Numbered from the stretch's first letter, positions 34,452-43,798 are shown. The stretch: DNA of 64,000 nucleotides from SLDF01 sp964537925 (GCA_964537925.1 CAZICV010000002.1:310001-374000); one strand, 5' to 3'. Notes: a model not told the origin generated them from the letters alone. Translations and numbers: made by a program.

Positions 34452-35954
34452 TTACTGTACGACAAATTTAAGCGTAGATGACCCCGCATCGGAGCTGACA
34501 CGCAGCAGGTATACGCCCGGTGTCAGGGTGCCTACCGGCAGACGCTCGCGGAAGTTGCCGGAAAGAATGAAACGCTGGTAGCGGTTCAGTACGCGACCAT
34601 GCGTATCCATCAGGTCAAACTTGACATCCAGCGGACGGTTGAGCAGGCCTTCCACGTTGAATTCCTGGCCTTCGGTGAGGATGGTAGGATAGATACGGAA
34701 AGAATTGCCCTGCAGGTCGATAGTAGATGTCTGTACCACTGTGCTGAAACGCACCGGATCAGAAAACTTCACGCAGAAATCCGTTTTGTTGAACGGCATC
34801 ACACGGTAGAAGTAGTTCCTGTTTTCCGTGAGTGCGGGAACGATGACAGTCGTATCCTGGATGAAAGCTTCGTATTCTCTCTGGCCGAAGTCGGAGAACC
34901 TGGCTACCTGTACGATATATTGGTCGGCATTCTCTACGCTGTTCCAGGTGAGGCGGATATTCTGGTAGTGCACAGCCTGGTCTGCTGTAGGCTCGAGTAC
35001 ATTTGCCGTCTGGCTACCCATCACCGGCAGGTCGCCGTTGAAGAGGAAGTTGGCCTTGCTCGCCTGGATATGTGTACGCATGGCAGATACCTGGTTGGGG
35101 GAGAACTCATTGGCGCAGGCATCGTTGGCATAGGCCATGATATACTTGCCGAATGCACGGAATTCAGCGCCGGCAGGGTCCTTCATTACAGAGCTTTGTC
35201 CCTGTGCGTTACAGCTCCAGCGATCACTGATATAGTCCGGCTCCGTATCACAGAACCCGTCAGCAGCCACGGTGCAGTTGGTTCTGTCCACACGCTCTAC
35301 CTGTATCACATTGCCTGTACCCGTGACGACCACAGGTGTATTCTGGTTGGGGTTGTAAGTAGTGCCTTCCCAGCCGTAGAAAGTGTGTGGCAGACTCAGG
35401 CTGTGGCCCATTTCGTGTGCCCATGTTGTACTGGTAGTACCACGTGTGCAGGACTTGCGCAGGAACATGCCGTCGCCGCCCAGGTAAGCGTACCCGCAGT
35501 TGCCTGCGGCATTGTTGTCGATATAGACATTGATCGTATTCGCTACTTTGGTCGCATTGTACATAGCCGCGCCGACATTATTGGTGGTATGGTTATACCA
35601 GGATGTGTTGTTGGGCGTGCGGATATCCCCCTTGATGAAGAAGCGGATATTGTGCTCATCGTACAATGTATTGAGCTGGCACATTGCTTCTACCAGTTCG
35701 GGTATCGTGAAGCGGCCTGAGCCATCTGCCTGGGCGACCAGGTGGATGGTGAGGGGGATCTTCAGCGGGTCATTGCCGTTGCGGTACTGGAGATAGGAGT
35801 TCGGATTCATCTGGAACTCTCTCAGCCAGTTGGGTATGGAATACTCCGTCAGTCCGCAGGGCGGGATATCGCTGACCCGCTCTTCCTGCGCCTGGGCAGT
35901 CATCTGTCCCGCTACCAGGAGCAGGGTAAGCAGCCAGTATTTCATTTCCTTCAT
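34452..35954 (-). CDS. Secreted M43-type zinc metalloprotease with Fn3 and T9SS domains
   Basis: 500 aa. Signal peptide 1-22 (ending AQAQ). The zinc site HEMGHSLSLPH (His180, Glu181, His184, His190) follows the metzincin spacing; the usual Gly of HExxHxxGxxH is Ser here, and the surrounding sequence resembles pappalysin-like (M43) proteases. A fibronectin type III-like domain follows (about residues 315-405, IRLTWNSVENADQYIVQVARF), then a T9SS type A sorting domain (PTILTEGQEFNVEG, LMDTHGRVLNRY, LTPGVYLLRV). It should be secreted or surface-bound and degrade extracellular protein. A perfect -7 element lies 67 nt upstream. Metalloprotease identity is firm; the M43 label is somewhat less so. 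Confidence 0.82.
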   Translation of the reverse strand: MKEMKYWLLTLLLVAGQMTAQAQEERVSDIPPCGLTEYSIPNWLREFQMNPNSYLQYRNGNDPLKIPLTIHLVAQADGSGRFTIPELVEAMCQLNTLYDEHNIRFFIKGDIRTPNNTSWYNHTTNNVGAAMYNATKVANTINVYIDNNAAGNCGYAYLGGDGMFLRKSCTRGTTSTTWAHEMGHSLSLPHTFYGWEGTTYNPNQNTPVVVTGTGNVIQVERVDRTNCTVAADGFCDTEPDYISDRWSCNAQGQSSVMKDPAGAEFRAFGKYIMAYANDACANEFSPNQVSAMRTHIQASKANFLFNGDLPVMGSQTANVLEPTADQAVHYQNIRLTWNSVENADQYIVQVARFSDFGQREYEAFIQDTTVIVPALTENRNYFYRVMPFNKTDFCVKFSDPVRFSTVVQTSTIDLQGNSFRIYPTILTEGQEFNVEGLLNRPLDVKFDLMDTHGRVLNRYQRFILSGNFRERLPVGTLTPGVYLLRVSSDAGSSTLKFVVQ

Positions 35955-36020
35955 AGCTCTAACTTTGGTCTTAATTAAATAGGTAATGCCCTTACGGGCT
36001 TATTCGTTTCTGTTACCTTG

Positions 36021-36028
36021 CAAAAATA
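36021..36028 (-). promoter_or_regulatory. -7 element upstream of the M43 protease gene
   Basis: TATTTTTG on the minus strand, perfect TAnnTTTG; predicted leader about 63 nt. The -33 region is not clear. Confidence 0.45.
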
Positions 36029-36065
36029 CAAATTTTATGTGGTCCGGCACCCCGGTAGATATAGA

Positions 36066-36102
36066 TTTCGCCGGATCGTTGCCAAAAAATCGGCTACCTT
36101 TG
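36066..36102 (+). promoter_or_regulatory. mdh promoter
   Basis: TACCTTTG at 36095-36102 is a perfect -7 element; TTTCG at 36066-36070 is a possible -33 but sits 24 nt away. Predicted leader about 54 nt. Confidence 0.5.
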
Positions 36103-36159
36103 CCCGGTATTTGCACCATTTAACAAACACCATTAATCACCAATCTACCGACCTGTTTT

Positions 36160-37092
36160 ATGAAAAAAGTTACTGTGATCGGGGCCGGCAATGTAGGCGC
36201 TACAGTTGCCAATGTGTTGGCTCACGAAGATATCGTGAAAGAAATTGTGCTTGTGGACATCAAGGGAGACCTGGCCAGGGGCAAAGCGCTCGATAGCTGG
36301 CAGCAGGCTCCCATCGGCAATTATTCTTCGATGCTGACCGGTACCGACGATTACCGGGAGACCGCAGGTTCGGATATCATTGTCATCACCGCCGGCCTGC
36401 CACGCAAGCCAGGTATGAGCCGGGACGACCTGATCGCTACCAATGCAAAGATCGTACAGAGTGTCACGGAGGCTTCACTGGCGCATTCCAAGGAGCCGGT
36501 CATCATCGTGGTATCCAACCCGTTGGATGTGATGACCTACGTAGCGTACAAGTGCTCAGGCCTTCCCGCACACAAGGTGATTGGTATGGCAGGTATACTG
36601 GATACGGCTCGCTACCGTGCATTTCTTGCTACTGCGCTCAATGTATCTCCCAAGGATATCCAGGCGGTGCTGATGGGTGGTCACGGAGATACGATGGTGC
36701 CGCTGCCCCGGTATACGACTGTAGCCGGTATACCGGTGACTGAAATGATCGATGAATCTACACTCGACCAGATCGTGGAGCGTACGAAGGTTGGTGGGGG
36801 AGAGTTGGTACAGCTCATGGGTACCTCTGCCTGGTATGCGCCGGGTGCGGCTGCGGCACAGATGGTGAGTGCTATCGTACGCGACGAACAGCGCATCTTC
36901 CCATGCTGCGTGAAGCTCAGCGGTGAGTATGGCCTCAGCGATGTATTCCTGGGCGTACCGGTCAAGCTCGGCAAAAACGGTATCGAGCAGATCGTCGAAC
37001 TGAAGCTCAACAACGAGGAGATGGCACTGCTGCATACATCAGCCGGTCACGTCAAGCAAGTGATGGATGTGTATGACAAGATGACTGTCTGA
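36160..37092 (+). CDS. mdh: Malate dehydrogenase (NAD-dependent)
   Basis: 310 aa, lactate-dehydrogenase-like malate dehydrogenase. NAD site MKKVTVIGAGNVGATVANVLA, substrate arginines in GLPRKPGMSRDDL, and the catalytic histidine in MGGHGDTMVPLPR. The arginine in the mobile loop (GLPRKPG) rather than glutamine marks it as malate-specific. It oxidises malate to oxaloacetate in the TCA cycle. Own promoter upstream and a perfect 12-bp terminator hairpin downstream make it a monocistronic unit. Confidence 0.97.
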   Translation: MKKVTVIGAGNVGATVANVLAHEDIVKEIVLVDIKGDLARGKALDSWQQAPIGNYSSMLTGTDDYRETAGSDIIVITAGLPRKPGMSRDDLIATNAKIVQSVTEASLAHSKEPVIIVVSNPLDVMTYVAYKCSGLPAHKVIGMAGILDTARYRAFLATALNVSPKDIQAVLMGGHGDTMVPLPRYTTVAGIPVTEMIDESTLDQIVERTKVGGGELVQLMGTSAWYAPGAAAAQMVSAIVRDEQRIFPCCVKLSGEYGLSDVFLGVPVKLGKNGIEQIVELKLNNEEMALLHTSAGHVKQVMDVYDKMTV

Positions 37093-37118
37093 CCGCTTGC
37101 GGTTCGCAATATATAAGC

Positions 37119-37172
37119 AAACGGCATTTTGCGGGAGCTGTGATGGGCCCTGTAAAATGCCGTTTCTGTTTT
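37119..37172 (+). terminator. mdh terminator
   Basis: AAACGGCATTTT (37119-37130) and AAAATGCCGTTT (37154-37165) form a perfect 12-bp stem with a 23-nt loop, followed by CTGTTTTG. Confidence 0.8.
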
Positions 37173-37216
37173 GAACCCCGGCGCTCCGGGCTTTGTTCTG
37201 TCTGGATACTGCCGGT

Positions 37217-38359
37217 ATGTACGGCAGCCTGTACTTTACCAAATATGATAGGTATATGAGGAGAGGATGGCGCTTCAGTGAGCACATGAGGGGTAGCGAT
37301 GACAAGCGGCCCTTCGACAAGTTGTTCAACCTGTTCCAGGAGCTGATCCTGCATGCTTCCGGCGATTTACCCGAAGCACTGAGCTGGCTTACGGAGCTGG
37401 ACAGGGAGTTTGAGTTGACGGATAGCAGCTACGGGGTACCTGATTTTATAGACGAACTCATAGAGCAGGGCTACCTGCGCGAAAACAGGGAAGAAGACGA
37501 TGCCCGCCTGGATCTGTCGTCCAAGCTTGAACTGTCGATCCGCCGCAAGGCATTGTACGATCTGTTCGGGCGTATCCGCAAGTCGCGCCGGGGCAACCAC
37601 AATACGATACTGGATGGCCGGGGAGACGAGTATACCTCCGATACCAGGCCATATGAGTTTGGCGACAAGCTCGAGCACCTCGCGCTGACCGAGTCTATCA
37701 AGAACGCCTACCTGCATTCCGGGATCGATGAGTTCCAGCTGCGCCATGAGGATCTTGAGACCCGCGAGACCTACTACCAGTCGCAGATGAGCACAGTGCT
37801 GATGATTGATATCTCGCACTCCATGATCCTCTATGGAGAAGACCGCATCACACCCGCCAAGAAGATCGCACTGGCGCTCAGCGAGTACATCACCCGCCAG
37901 TTTCCGAAGGATACGCTGGATGTGATCGTATTCGGCGATGACGCCTGGAAGGTAGAGATAGGCGATATCCCTTACCTGGAGGTCGGCCCGTTCCATACCA
38001 ATACGGTCGCCGGTCTTGAACTGGCGCTGGATATACTTCGCCGGCGCAAGAATCCCAACAAGCAGGTGTTCATGATCACGGACGGCAAACCGACCTGTAT
38101 CCGCCGCGGCAAAAAATACTACAAGAACAGTTTCGGCCTCGACCGGCTGATCGTCAACCGTACCTTGAATCTGGCCAACAAGTTCCGCAAGCTGGATATC
38201 CCTATCACGACTTTTATGATCGCGAAGGACCCCTACCTGATGCAGTTTGTCGATCAGTTTACCAACGCGAATAACGGCAAGGCTTTCTACAGCAATATTG
38301 CTGGCCTCGGAGAGTTTATATTCAAGGACTATAAGAACAACAAACACAAACGGTATTGA
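37217..38359 (+). CDS. VWA domain protein
   Basis: 380 aa from the ATG at 37217; the ATG at 37256 (MRRGWRF) is also possible. The N-terminal 180 residues are helical (FDKLFNLFQELILHASGDLPEALSWLTELDREFELT, and RGRGDEYTSDTRPYEFGD-like segment). A von Willebrand A domain follows with the MIDAS motif DISHS (Asp198, Ser200, Ser202) and ITDGKPT further on. The family is a conserved cytoplasmic Bacteroidota VWA protein often found near MoxR-type AAA+ ATPases, though none is visible here. It probably assists assembly or remodelling of a partner protein; the partner is unknown. It follows a strong terminator. Confidence 0.82.
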   Translation: MYGSLYFTKYDRYMRRGWRFSEHMRGSDDKRPFDKLFNLFQELILHASGDLPEALSWLTELDREFELTDSSYGVPDFIDELIEQGYLRENREEDDARLDLSSKLELSIRRKALYDLFGRIRKSRRGNHNTILDGRGDEYTSDTRPYEFGDKLEHLALTESIKNAYLHSGIDEFQLRHEDLETRETYYQSQMSTVLMIDISHSMILYGEDRITPAKKIALALSEYITRQFPKDTLDVIVFGDDAWKVEIGDIPYLEVGPFHTNTVAGLELALDILRRRKNPNKQVFMITDGKPTCIRRGKKYYKNSFGLDRLIVNRTLNLANKFRKLDIPITTFMIAKDPYLMQFVDQFTNANNGKAFYSNIAGLGEFIFKDYKNNKHKRY

Positions 38360-38364
38360 AAGAC

Positions 38365-39300
38365 ATGAGGTATATGCAGTATCCCTCCCGGCGGTGGATG
38401 TCAGCCGTGCTGTTATTTCTCCTGCCGGCGATCCGGGTAGTGGCGCAGTTATCTCCGGCTGCTCCCGCAAGCGATACGCCGGGGGACAAGCTTGATTACT
38501 GGAGCCAGGTAGCGCTGGACTATGAGCGCGATGAGCAGGAGAAGCAGGCGGCTGCGGACAGTATCATGCAAGTGCTCGCCACGTTGGCCTCGGATGGCGA
38601 ATGGGCCCAGGTAGCCTCAGCCGGGGCGCTTATGGTCAGCGAAGCTTCCGACAGGCAGGTGCGCACAGTCACGGGCCAGATCAACCTCGGTAAGGACAGG
38701 CATATGTACTATGGCGGTGTATACCTGGCTAACGAACGCAGGTGGATACCATTCCGTTATGAGAAACCCACCTGGCAGAATTTTGAGCGCAGCATATCCG
38801 ATCCGGACAGTTGGTACGGAGCAGTATATTACCACGTGATGCCCGTGACGGTCCGCAAGGAGACTTATTACCTGCTCTTTGGTTACCGCGTCGTAGACTA
38901 TTTCAACAGGATCAAGCTCGTAGATGTGCTGGATATGTCAGAAGAAGGCATGCGCCTGGGCAAGCCGGTGTTTCGAAGGAAGGATCGCAGCGGCGAGCCG
39001 GTCCTGCTCAACCGGTTCTATCTTCAGTATGCAGCCGAGTCGCCGATCAAGCTCAATTTTTCGCAGGAAGAGGATATGATCGTCATGGATCACCTGATGC
39101 CGATCAAGGGTCTGTACGAAGGCCAGTCGATGGCTTTTGTACCGGATGGCACCTATGACGGGTACAAGCTCGGAAGAAAAGGTATCTGGGAATTTCAGGA
39201 AAGATTGCCCACGGAAGTATTAAAAGAAGCGCCCCGGGAGCGCCCGGTCTTGGATTCCAGAAAAAATAAGGATATTTTCGGGAGACCTAAGAACAGATAG
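38365..39300 (+). CDS. Exported protein of unknown function
   Basis: 311 aa from the ATG at 38365, 5 nt after the VWA gene stop, so probably in the same operon. The N-terminus has a signal peptide (SAVLLFLLPAIRVVAQ). The rest is beta-rich (GQINLGKDRHMYYGGVYLANERRWIPFRYEK, YYHVMPVTVRKETYYLLFGYRVVDYFNRIKLVDVL), and resembles conserved Bacteroidota hypothetical proteins of the periplasm that I cannot name. No catalytic motif, heme site or T9SS domain is visible. Confidence 0.72.
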   Translation: MRYMQYPSRRWMSAVLLFLLPAIRVVAQLSPAAPASDTPGDKLDYWSQVALDYERDEQEKQAAADSIMQVLATLASDGEWAQVASAGALMVSEASDRQVRTVTGQINLGKDRHMYYGGVYLANERRWIPFRYEKPTWQNFERSISDPDSWYGAVYYHVMPVTVRKETYYLLFGYRVVDYFNRIKLVDVLDMSEEGMRLGKPVFRRKDRSGEPVLLNRFYLQYAAESPIKLNFSQEEDMIVMDHLMPIKGLYEGQSMAFVPDGTYDGYKLGRKGIWEFQERLPTEVLKEAPRERPVLDSRKNKDIFGRPKNR

Positions 39301-39309
39301 GCCCGATGA

Positions 39310-39996
39310 ATGCAGATTGACCACCACAAGCTGAAGGTATCGCGGACGGCACATTACTATACGTTTGGCGAACTTTCCGCTTCTACGCGTTATTTCTGGA
39401 TCGCCTGCCACGGGTATGCGCACAGTGCAAGACAATTGCTGGATACACTTTCTTTCCTGGATCCGAAGAAGCATTTTATTGTTGCGCCCCAAGGCCTTTC
39501 CAGCTTTTACAAAGAGGGGTTTGACGGCGAGACCGTCTCTTCCTGGATGACCAGTGAACACCGGCTGGACGAGATAACGGACTATACGCGGTATATCCAG
39601 TCCATTTACGAACAGTATTCACCGGAGTTGCCACCGGATGCCAGGATCCTCTTATTCGGTTACTCGCAGGGAGCTTCCACCATTTACCGCTGGATCACTA
39701 ATCGCTTTCCCTACTTTCATCACTTTATCAACTGGGCCGGCTGGGTACCTGAGGACATTGAGTATACCGACTGCCTCGAATATCTCAACAGTAAGAAGAC
39801 CAGTTTCATTTACGGACTGGAAGATCCCTTCCTCTACCAGGAGCGGGTCAATACACTGCAGCAGTTTGTCCGGGAGCAGAAGCTCAACCTGCGCTTCTAT
39901 CATTTCGACGGCCGGCACAGGATAGATCCGGCTTTTCTAAAGACCTTCCTGGCCAAGCGGATCAGTGTGTCCGGGAGCAGGCGACCACTCCAGTAG
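39310..39996 (+). CDS. Alpha/beta hydrolase (carboxylesterase/phospholipase type)
   Basis: 228 aa, no signal peptide. Oxyanion region CHGYAHSA, nucleophile elbow GYSQGAS with Ser119, acid Asp172 (YGLEDPF) and His203 (FDGRHRID) make a complete Ser-Asp-His triad in the order of the carboxylesterase/lysophospholipase family (YpfH/EstB-like). Substrate unknown. It begins 9 nt after the preceding exported protein gene. Its last 60 nt overlap the 3' end of tilS on the opposite strand. Confidence 0.85.
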   Translation: MQIDHHKLKVSRTAHYYTFGELSASTRYFWIACHGYAHSARQLLDTLSFLDPKKHFIVAPQGLSSFYKEGFDGETVSSWMTSEHRLDEITDYTRYIQSIYEQYSPELPPDARILLFGYSQGASTIYRWITNRFPYFHHFINWAGWVPEDIEYTDCLEYLNSKKTSFIYGLEDPFLYQERVNTLQQFVREQKLNLRFYHFDGRHRIDPAFLKTFLAKRISVSGSRRPLQ

Positions 39997-41367
39997 GAGA
40001 GGCCTGCCGGGGTTTCCGGCCTGTACGGAGGGAGACAGTGCAAAGCGTTCATCGGCCCTGATGCCGGGCAGCCATGCGATCCTGCCGCCGATCTCGAGTA
40101 CCCAGGCCCTGCGTTTCTGCCAGCCATCCAGTTTGAGATCGGTCATGAGGTCGCTCAGCTTTTTGCTGAGCCCGTTCATACCTGCCGGGCAAAACCGGTC
40201 ACCGCTTCGCCACCTTCGCAGGAGACCATCGGCCCCGGCGAGGTCGCCGGGCAGAAGCAGATGATGATGTTCCCCGGAGGCTACCGCTTCATCCGCTGCA
40301 GGTATACGTATACGGAGTGTCGATCCATCCGGTAGCATGATCTCTTTGCCGGGGATTAGCTGCACGGCGACGATGGCAGCCTCCGATCCGGCGGCTTCCG
40401 TACGGGATACAAGGATGAGGGCAGACCTGTCGGCCAGGAGTTCATGCGTATGGCTGAAGTATCTGCTGCCGGGTCTGGCCTGGTCCCGGGTGATCTGTGC
40501 AGCGATCCCGGTGATCTGGGCCTGGTTGAATCCCTTGCCGGCCAGCCAGTGATGCAGGAGCAGCGCCGGTGCCGGGTGGCTCTTTACGGCGGTATAGGAG
40601 AGATAGGACGCCTGGTCGTGGTCGGCGGTCATTTCAGTGAGCTCCCGGTCCAGGTGATGGATACTGTACTGCTCAAGCTGCCTGAACACGGGCACACTGC
40701 GCAGCAAGGCAGAGCGGGTACCGGGATGGATGGACTCTAGCAGTGGAATCAGTTCGTGGCGTATTCGGTTACGGCTGTATTTGAGACTTTGATTGGACGC
40801 ATCCTCCCGGTAGGGGATAGCTCTTGCCTGGGCAAACGCTGTGATCTCGTCTCTCGATGCCTCGAGCAGTGGCCGGATCAGGTTGCCGTTCTGAGGCAAC
40901 ATCCCCCGCAGCCCCGCAGCTCCGCTTCCGCGTATGAAATGCCAGAGTATCGTCTCTGCCTGGTCGTCACTGTGGTGGGCCGTTGCCACAGCCGGTATAT
41001 GCTGTTCCCTGAGCACCCGGCCAAACCATTCGTAGCGAAGCGATCGGGCCAGTTCCTGGATGCCTGTAGCGCCGCTCGACCGTGCGATCTCCTCCGTATC
41101 GAAGGAGGTCTTGTACAGTCGCCACCCACGCATTGCACATACCTCCGTCACAAGCGATTCGTCGGCATCCGACTCCGCACCGCGCAGGCGGTAGTTGACA
41201 TGCGCCGCCTGGACCTGGTAGCCCAGCCCGGCCAGCGCATGGAGCAGTACCATGGAGTCCAGGCCCCCGCTCACGGCGACCAGTACATCCGATCCCTCGT
41301 GCAGCAGCCCGTGCAGCCGGATATATGTCTCCAGTCTGTGCAAAAAAGGATCGGCATGTAACAGCAT
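39937..41367 (-). CDS. tilS: tRNA(Ile)-lysidine synthase
   Basis: 476 aa. PP-loop motif VAVSGGLDSM (residues 31-38) binds ATP; AHVNYRLRGAESDADE, ATAHHSDDQAETILWHFIRGSG and the downstream TilS substrate-binding and C-terminal domains follow (FCPAGMNGLSKKLSDLMTD). It converts C34 of the CAU anticodon in tRNA-Ile2 to lysidine, so AUA is read as isoleucine; essential in most bacteria. Convergent 60-nt overlap with the hydrolase gene at its 3' end; divergent from a small lipoprotein gene. Confidence 0.95.
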   Translation of the reverse strand: MLLHADPFLHRLETYIRLHGLLHEGSDVLVAVSGGLDSMVLLHALAGLGYQVQAAHVNYRLRGAESDADESLVTEVCAMRGWRLYKTSFDTEEIARSSGATGIQELARSLRYEWFGRVLREQHIPAVATAHHSDDQAETILWHFIRGSGAAGLRGMLPQNGNLIRPLLEASRDEITAFAQARAIPYREDASNQSLKYSRNRIRHELIPLLESIHPGTRSALLRSVPVFRQLEQYSIHHLDRELTEMTADHDQASYLSYTAVKSHPAPALLLHHWLAGKGFNQAQITGIAAQITRDQARPGSRYFSHTHELLADRSALILVSRTEAAGSEAAIVAVQLIPGKEIMLPDGSTLRIRIPAADEAVASGEHHHLLLPGDLAGADGLLRRWRSGDRFCPAGMNGLSKKLSDLMTDLKLDGWQKRRAWVLEIGGRIAWLPGIRADERFALSPSVQAGNPGRPLLLEWSPAPGHTDPLGQEGL

Positions 41368-41411
41368 CTGTCCGCGAACACTATTTTTGTGGCAGTTAAA
41401 AATACGAAATC

Positions 41412-41927
41412 ATGAAGTGGTTGCCTTTGTTTCTTTTCAGCATCCTCCTTTTGCATGCCTGCAAGCCCAGGGCGGCCGAGCCTGCTGCTGCGGATACGAC
41501 TGTTCTTTCCGATGAAGATACGGCTGCGGCGGCTCCTGTGATCGAGCCGGTCGTCGCACCGGCACAGGATACCGGTCACATGGTATCATCAGGTGTTTAT
41601 GATGGCTTCCTGCTGGGCAAGTGGACCTATGATGTATCCATAGACGCCAATAAGGAAGGCGCCAATATGGACAGGAAGGGCAACGTGATCACGTTCAGCG
41701 ACGATTATACCTACAAGACCGTCTCAAAGTCGGGCAAGGTGTTGGAGCAGGGACGTTTTGCCTATGACAGGCACAATGTCAAGCTGCAGCTCCACCCCAA
41801 GGACGGTCCTCCGTCGGAGTGGGCGGTCAATGCGGTCAATGAAGTGATGATCTGGGTCGGTACGATGACATTCGGCAACAATGCGACACAGTGCCGACTG
41901 TATGCCGGTGAGAAGAAGGATCAGTAG
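41412..41927 (+). CDS. Small lipoprotein, lipocalin-like
   Basis: 171 aa. Lipobox LLHAC (Cys17). A low-complexity Ala/Asp-rich linker (about 20-55) precedes a compact beta-rich domain of about 105 residues with LLGKWTYDVSID, GNVITFSDDYTYKTVSKSGKVLEQGRFAYD, which has the look of a lipocalin-like barrel. I do not recognise the family. The residues after Cys (KPRAAEP) do not fit the surface-export signal, so a periplasmic location is likelier. Its 3' end overlaps mltG by 7 nt. Confidence 0.7.
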   Translation: MKWLPLFLFSILLLHACKPRAAEPAAADTTVLSDEDTAAAAPVIEPVVAPAQDTGHMVSSGVYDGFLLGKWTYDVSIDANKEGANMDRKGNVITFSDDYTYKTVSKSGKVLEQGRFAYDRHNVKLQLHPKDGPPSEWAVNAVNEVMIWVGTMTFGNNATQCRLYAGEKKDQ

Positions 41928-42952
41928 CCCATCTTGTCGAGCCAGCGCCGGTACACGGCCGCATTCCTGAGGTGTTCGGGATAGGTTTCCGCAAATACAT
42001 GTCTGCCGCTTGTCTCTGGAGCAGCACACATGTATACATAGTTGTGTGAGGGCGCATTCAGCACTGCATCGATGCTGTTGATGGATGCCATGCAGATCGG
42101 GCCGGGCGGGAGACCCTCATACAGGTAGGTGTTGTAGAGCGATTCATGGACCAGGTGCTTGAAGAGTACCCGGCCTATCGTGAAGTCTCCCACTGCGAAG
42201 ACTACCGTAGGGTCTGCCTGTAGTTTCATACCCTGCTGCAGCCTGTTGAGGTAGAGCTTTGCGATCATTGGGCGCTCGTCCTTGGCGATAGATTCCTTCT
42301 CTACGATCGAGGCCAGCGTATACACTTCCTGTACGGTCATGCCAAGGCTGTCCGCTTTGGCCAGTCGCCCGTTTTTCTTCCAGAACTGGTCGTGCTCGCG
42401 CTTCATCCGGAAGAGAAATGTCTCAGTATCCGTGTTCCAGAACAGCTGGTAGGTATTGGGGATCATGAGGGTCATGAGCTGATCGGCCGTCAGGCCGAGG
42501 CTGTCCAGTACGCGCTGGTCCCTGAAGGTTTCCATGAAGGCGGATGAGTCGGGTTCCAGGTAGCGGTCCATCTTCGCGGCCAGTTCAGGCAGTGTGCGCT
42601 CGTTGTTGAGCACCACATTGACAGGGCTTTGCTCCCCGCGTTTGAGTAGCCGTAGCAGCGCCAGTTGTGAGGTGCCGGGGTCGACCTTGTAGCGGCCGGG
42701 TTTTACACTGGCATCGGTATAGCCCAGCAGGTCCGCTGCCAGGCGCAGTGTACCCGTATCCCTGTAGGCGGGCCACCCGGACAGTTCAGCGAAGAGGTCG
42801 GAGCGATCCGATCCCGTAGGTACCAGCAGGTAGCGTGTTTCCGAGAGGTCGGAAGCCGGTGTCCTGAGTAGCAGATAGGCCTTGTAGCCGACAAAAGCTA
42901 TTCCCGTTACGAGTACCAGGAGCAGCGTTACCCGGAGGATTCTTCTGAACAT
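41921..42952 (-). CDS. mltG: Endolytic murein transglycosylase
   Basis: 343 aa. Single N-terminal membrane anchor (residues 5-25), a LysM-like region, then the YceG domain. Catalytic Glu218 lies in LASIVEKES, and the conserved RPMIAKLYLNRLQQGMKLQADPTVVFAVGD follows, with NTYLYEGLPPGPICMASINSIDAVLNA near the end. It cleaves nascent glycan strands in the periplasm and so sets their length. Convergent with a small lipoprotein gene; panB lies 30 nt upstream on the same strand. Confidence 0.95.
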   Translation of the reverse strand: MFRRILRVTLLLVLVTGIAFVGYKAYLLLRTPASDLSETRYLLVPTGSDRSDLFAELSGWPAYRDTGTLRLAADLLGYTDASVKPGRYKVDPGTSQLALLRLLKRGEQSPVNVVLNNERTLPELAAKMDRYLEPDSSAFMETFRDQRVLDSLGLTADQLMTLMIPNTYQLFWNTDTETFLFRMKREHDQFWKKNGRLAKADSLGMTVQEVYTLASIVEKESIAKDERPMIAKLYLNRLQQGMKLQADPTVVFAVGDFTIGRVLFKHLVHESLYNTYLYEGLPPGPICMASINSIDAVLNAPSHNYVYMCAAPETSGRHVFAETYPEHLRNAAVYRRWLDKMGY

Positions 42953-42982
42953 ATAAACTGTTGGCGGATGATCTGAAGCTGA

Positions 42983-43798
42983 TCAATATTGTTCCTGTTC
43001 ATTTGGGAAGTCCCGGTCCTTGACATCGCGGATATACTCCTGTACGGCCAGGGTGATGTCATCGTACAGTTCGCGGTAGCGCCTCACGAACCTCGGTCGG
43101 AACTCATTAGTGATACCCAGCATGTCGTGGGTCACCAGTACCTGGCCGTCCGTATCTCGTCCCGCGCCGATGCCGATCGTCGGGATCACCAGGGATTCGG
43201 TGACTTCTCGGGCTAGGTCGGCGGGTATTTTTTCCATTACGATCGAAAAACAACCGAGTTCCTGCAGCAGCCGGGCGTCTTCTTTGAGTTTCTTCGCCTC
43301 GGCTTCATGACGCGCCCTGACCGAGTAGGTGCCAAACTGGTAGATACTCTGCGGAGTGAGCCCGAGGTGACCCATCACAGGTACACCGGCGCTGAGTATC
43401 CGGCGCACGGAGTCGGCGACTTCGGCGCCTCCTTCGAGCTTGACCGCGTGAGCGCCTGATTCCTTCATGATGCGTATCGCGGAGTCCAGCGCCCGCTTGG
43501 AGTTGCCCTGGTAAGTGCCGAAGGGCAGGTCCACTACCACCAGTGCCCGCTGTACGCCACGTACTACGGACTGCGCATGGTAGATCATCTGGTCCAGTGT
43601 GATAGGCAGTGTGGTCTCATGACCGGCCATCACATTGGAGGCGGAGTCGCCTACCAGGAGGACCTCTACGCCCGCCGAGTCCAGGATGCAGGCCATAGAG
43701 TAGTCATAGACCGTCAGCATGGATATGCGCGCACCTTCCCGCTTCATCGACTGCAGGGTATGGGTCGTGATCCGCTTGAACTCTCTGTGTTGGGACAT
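42983..43798 (-). CDS. panB: 3-methyl-2-oxobutanoate hydroxymethyltransferase
   Basis: 271 aa. LTVYDYSMACILDSAGVEVLLVGDSASNVMAGHETTLPITLDQM and VVVDLPFGTYQ, AVKLEGGAEV, VMGHLGLTPQS, IPTIGIGAG are the PanB motifs; metal ligands Asp and Glu are retained. It adds a hydroxymethyl group from methylene-tetrahydrofolate to alpha-ketoisovalerate in pantothenate (CoA) synthesis. Other pan genes are not in the window. It is followed by mltG after 30 nt and probably co-transcribed with it. Confidence 0.97.
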   Translation of the reverse strand: MSQHREFKRITTHTLQSMKREGARISMLTVYDYSMACILDSAGVEVLLVGDSASNVMAGHETTLPITLDQMIYHAQSVVRGVQRALVVVDLPFGTYQGNSKRALDSAIRIMKESGAHAVKLEGGAEVADSVRRILSAGVPVMGHLGLTPQSIYQFGTYSVRARHEAEAKKLKEDARLLQELGCFSIVMEKIPADLAREVTESLVIPTIGIGAGRDTDGQVLVTHDMLGITNEFRPRFVRRYRELYDDITLAVQEYIRDVKDRDFPNEQEQY

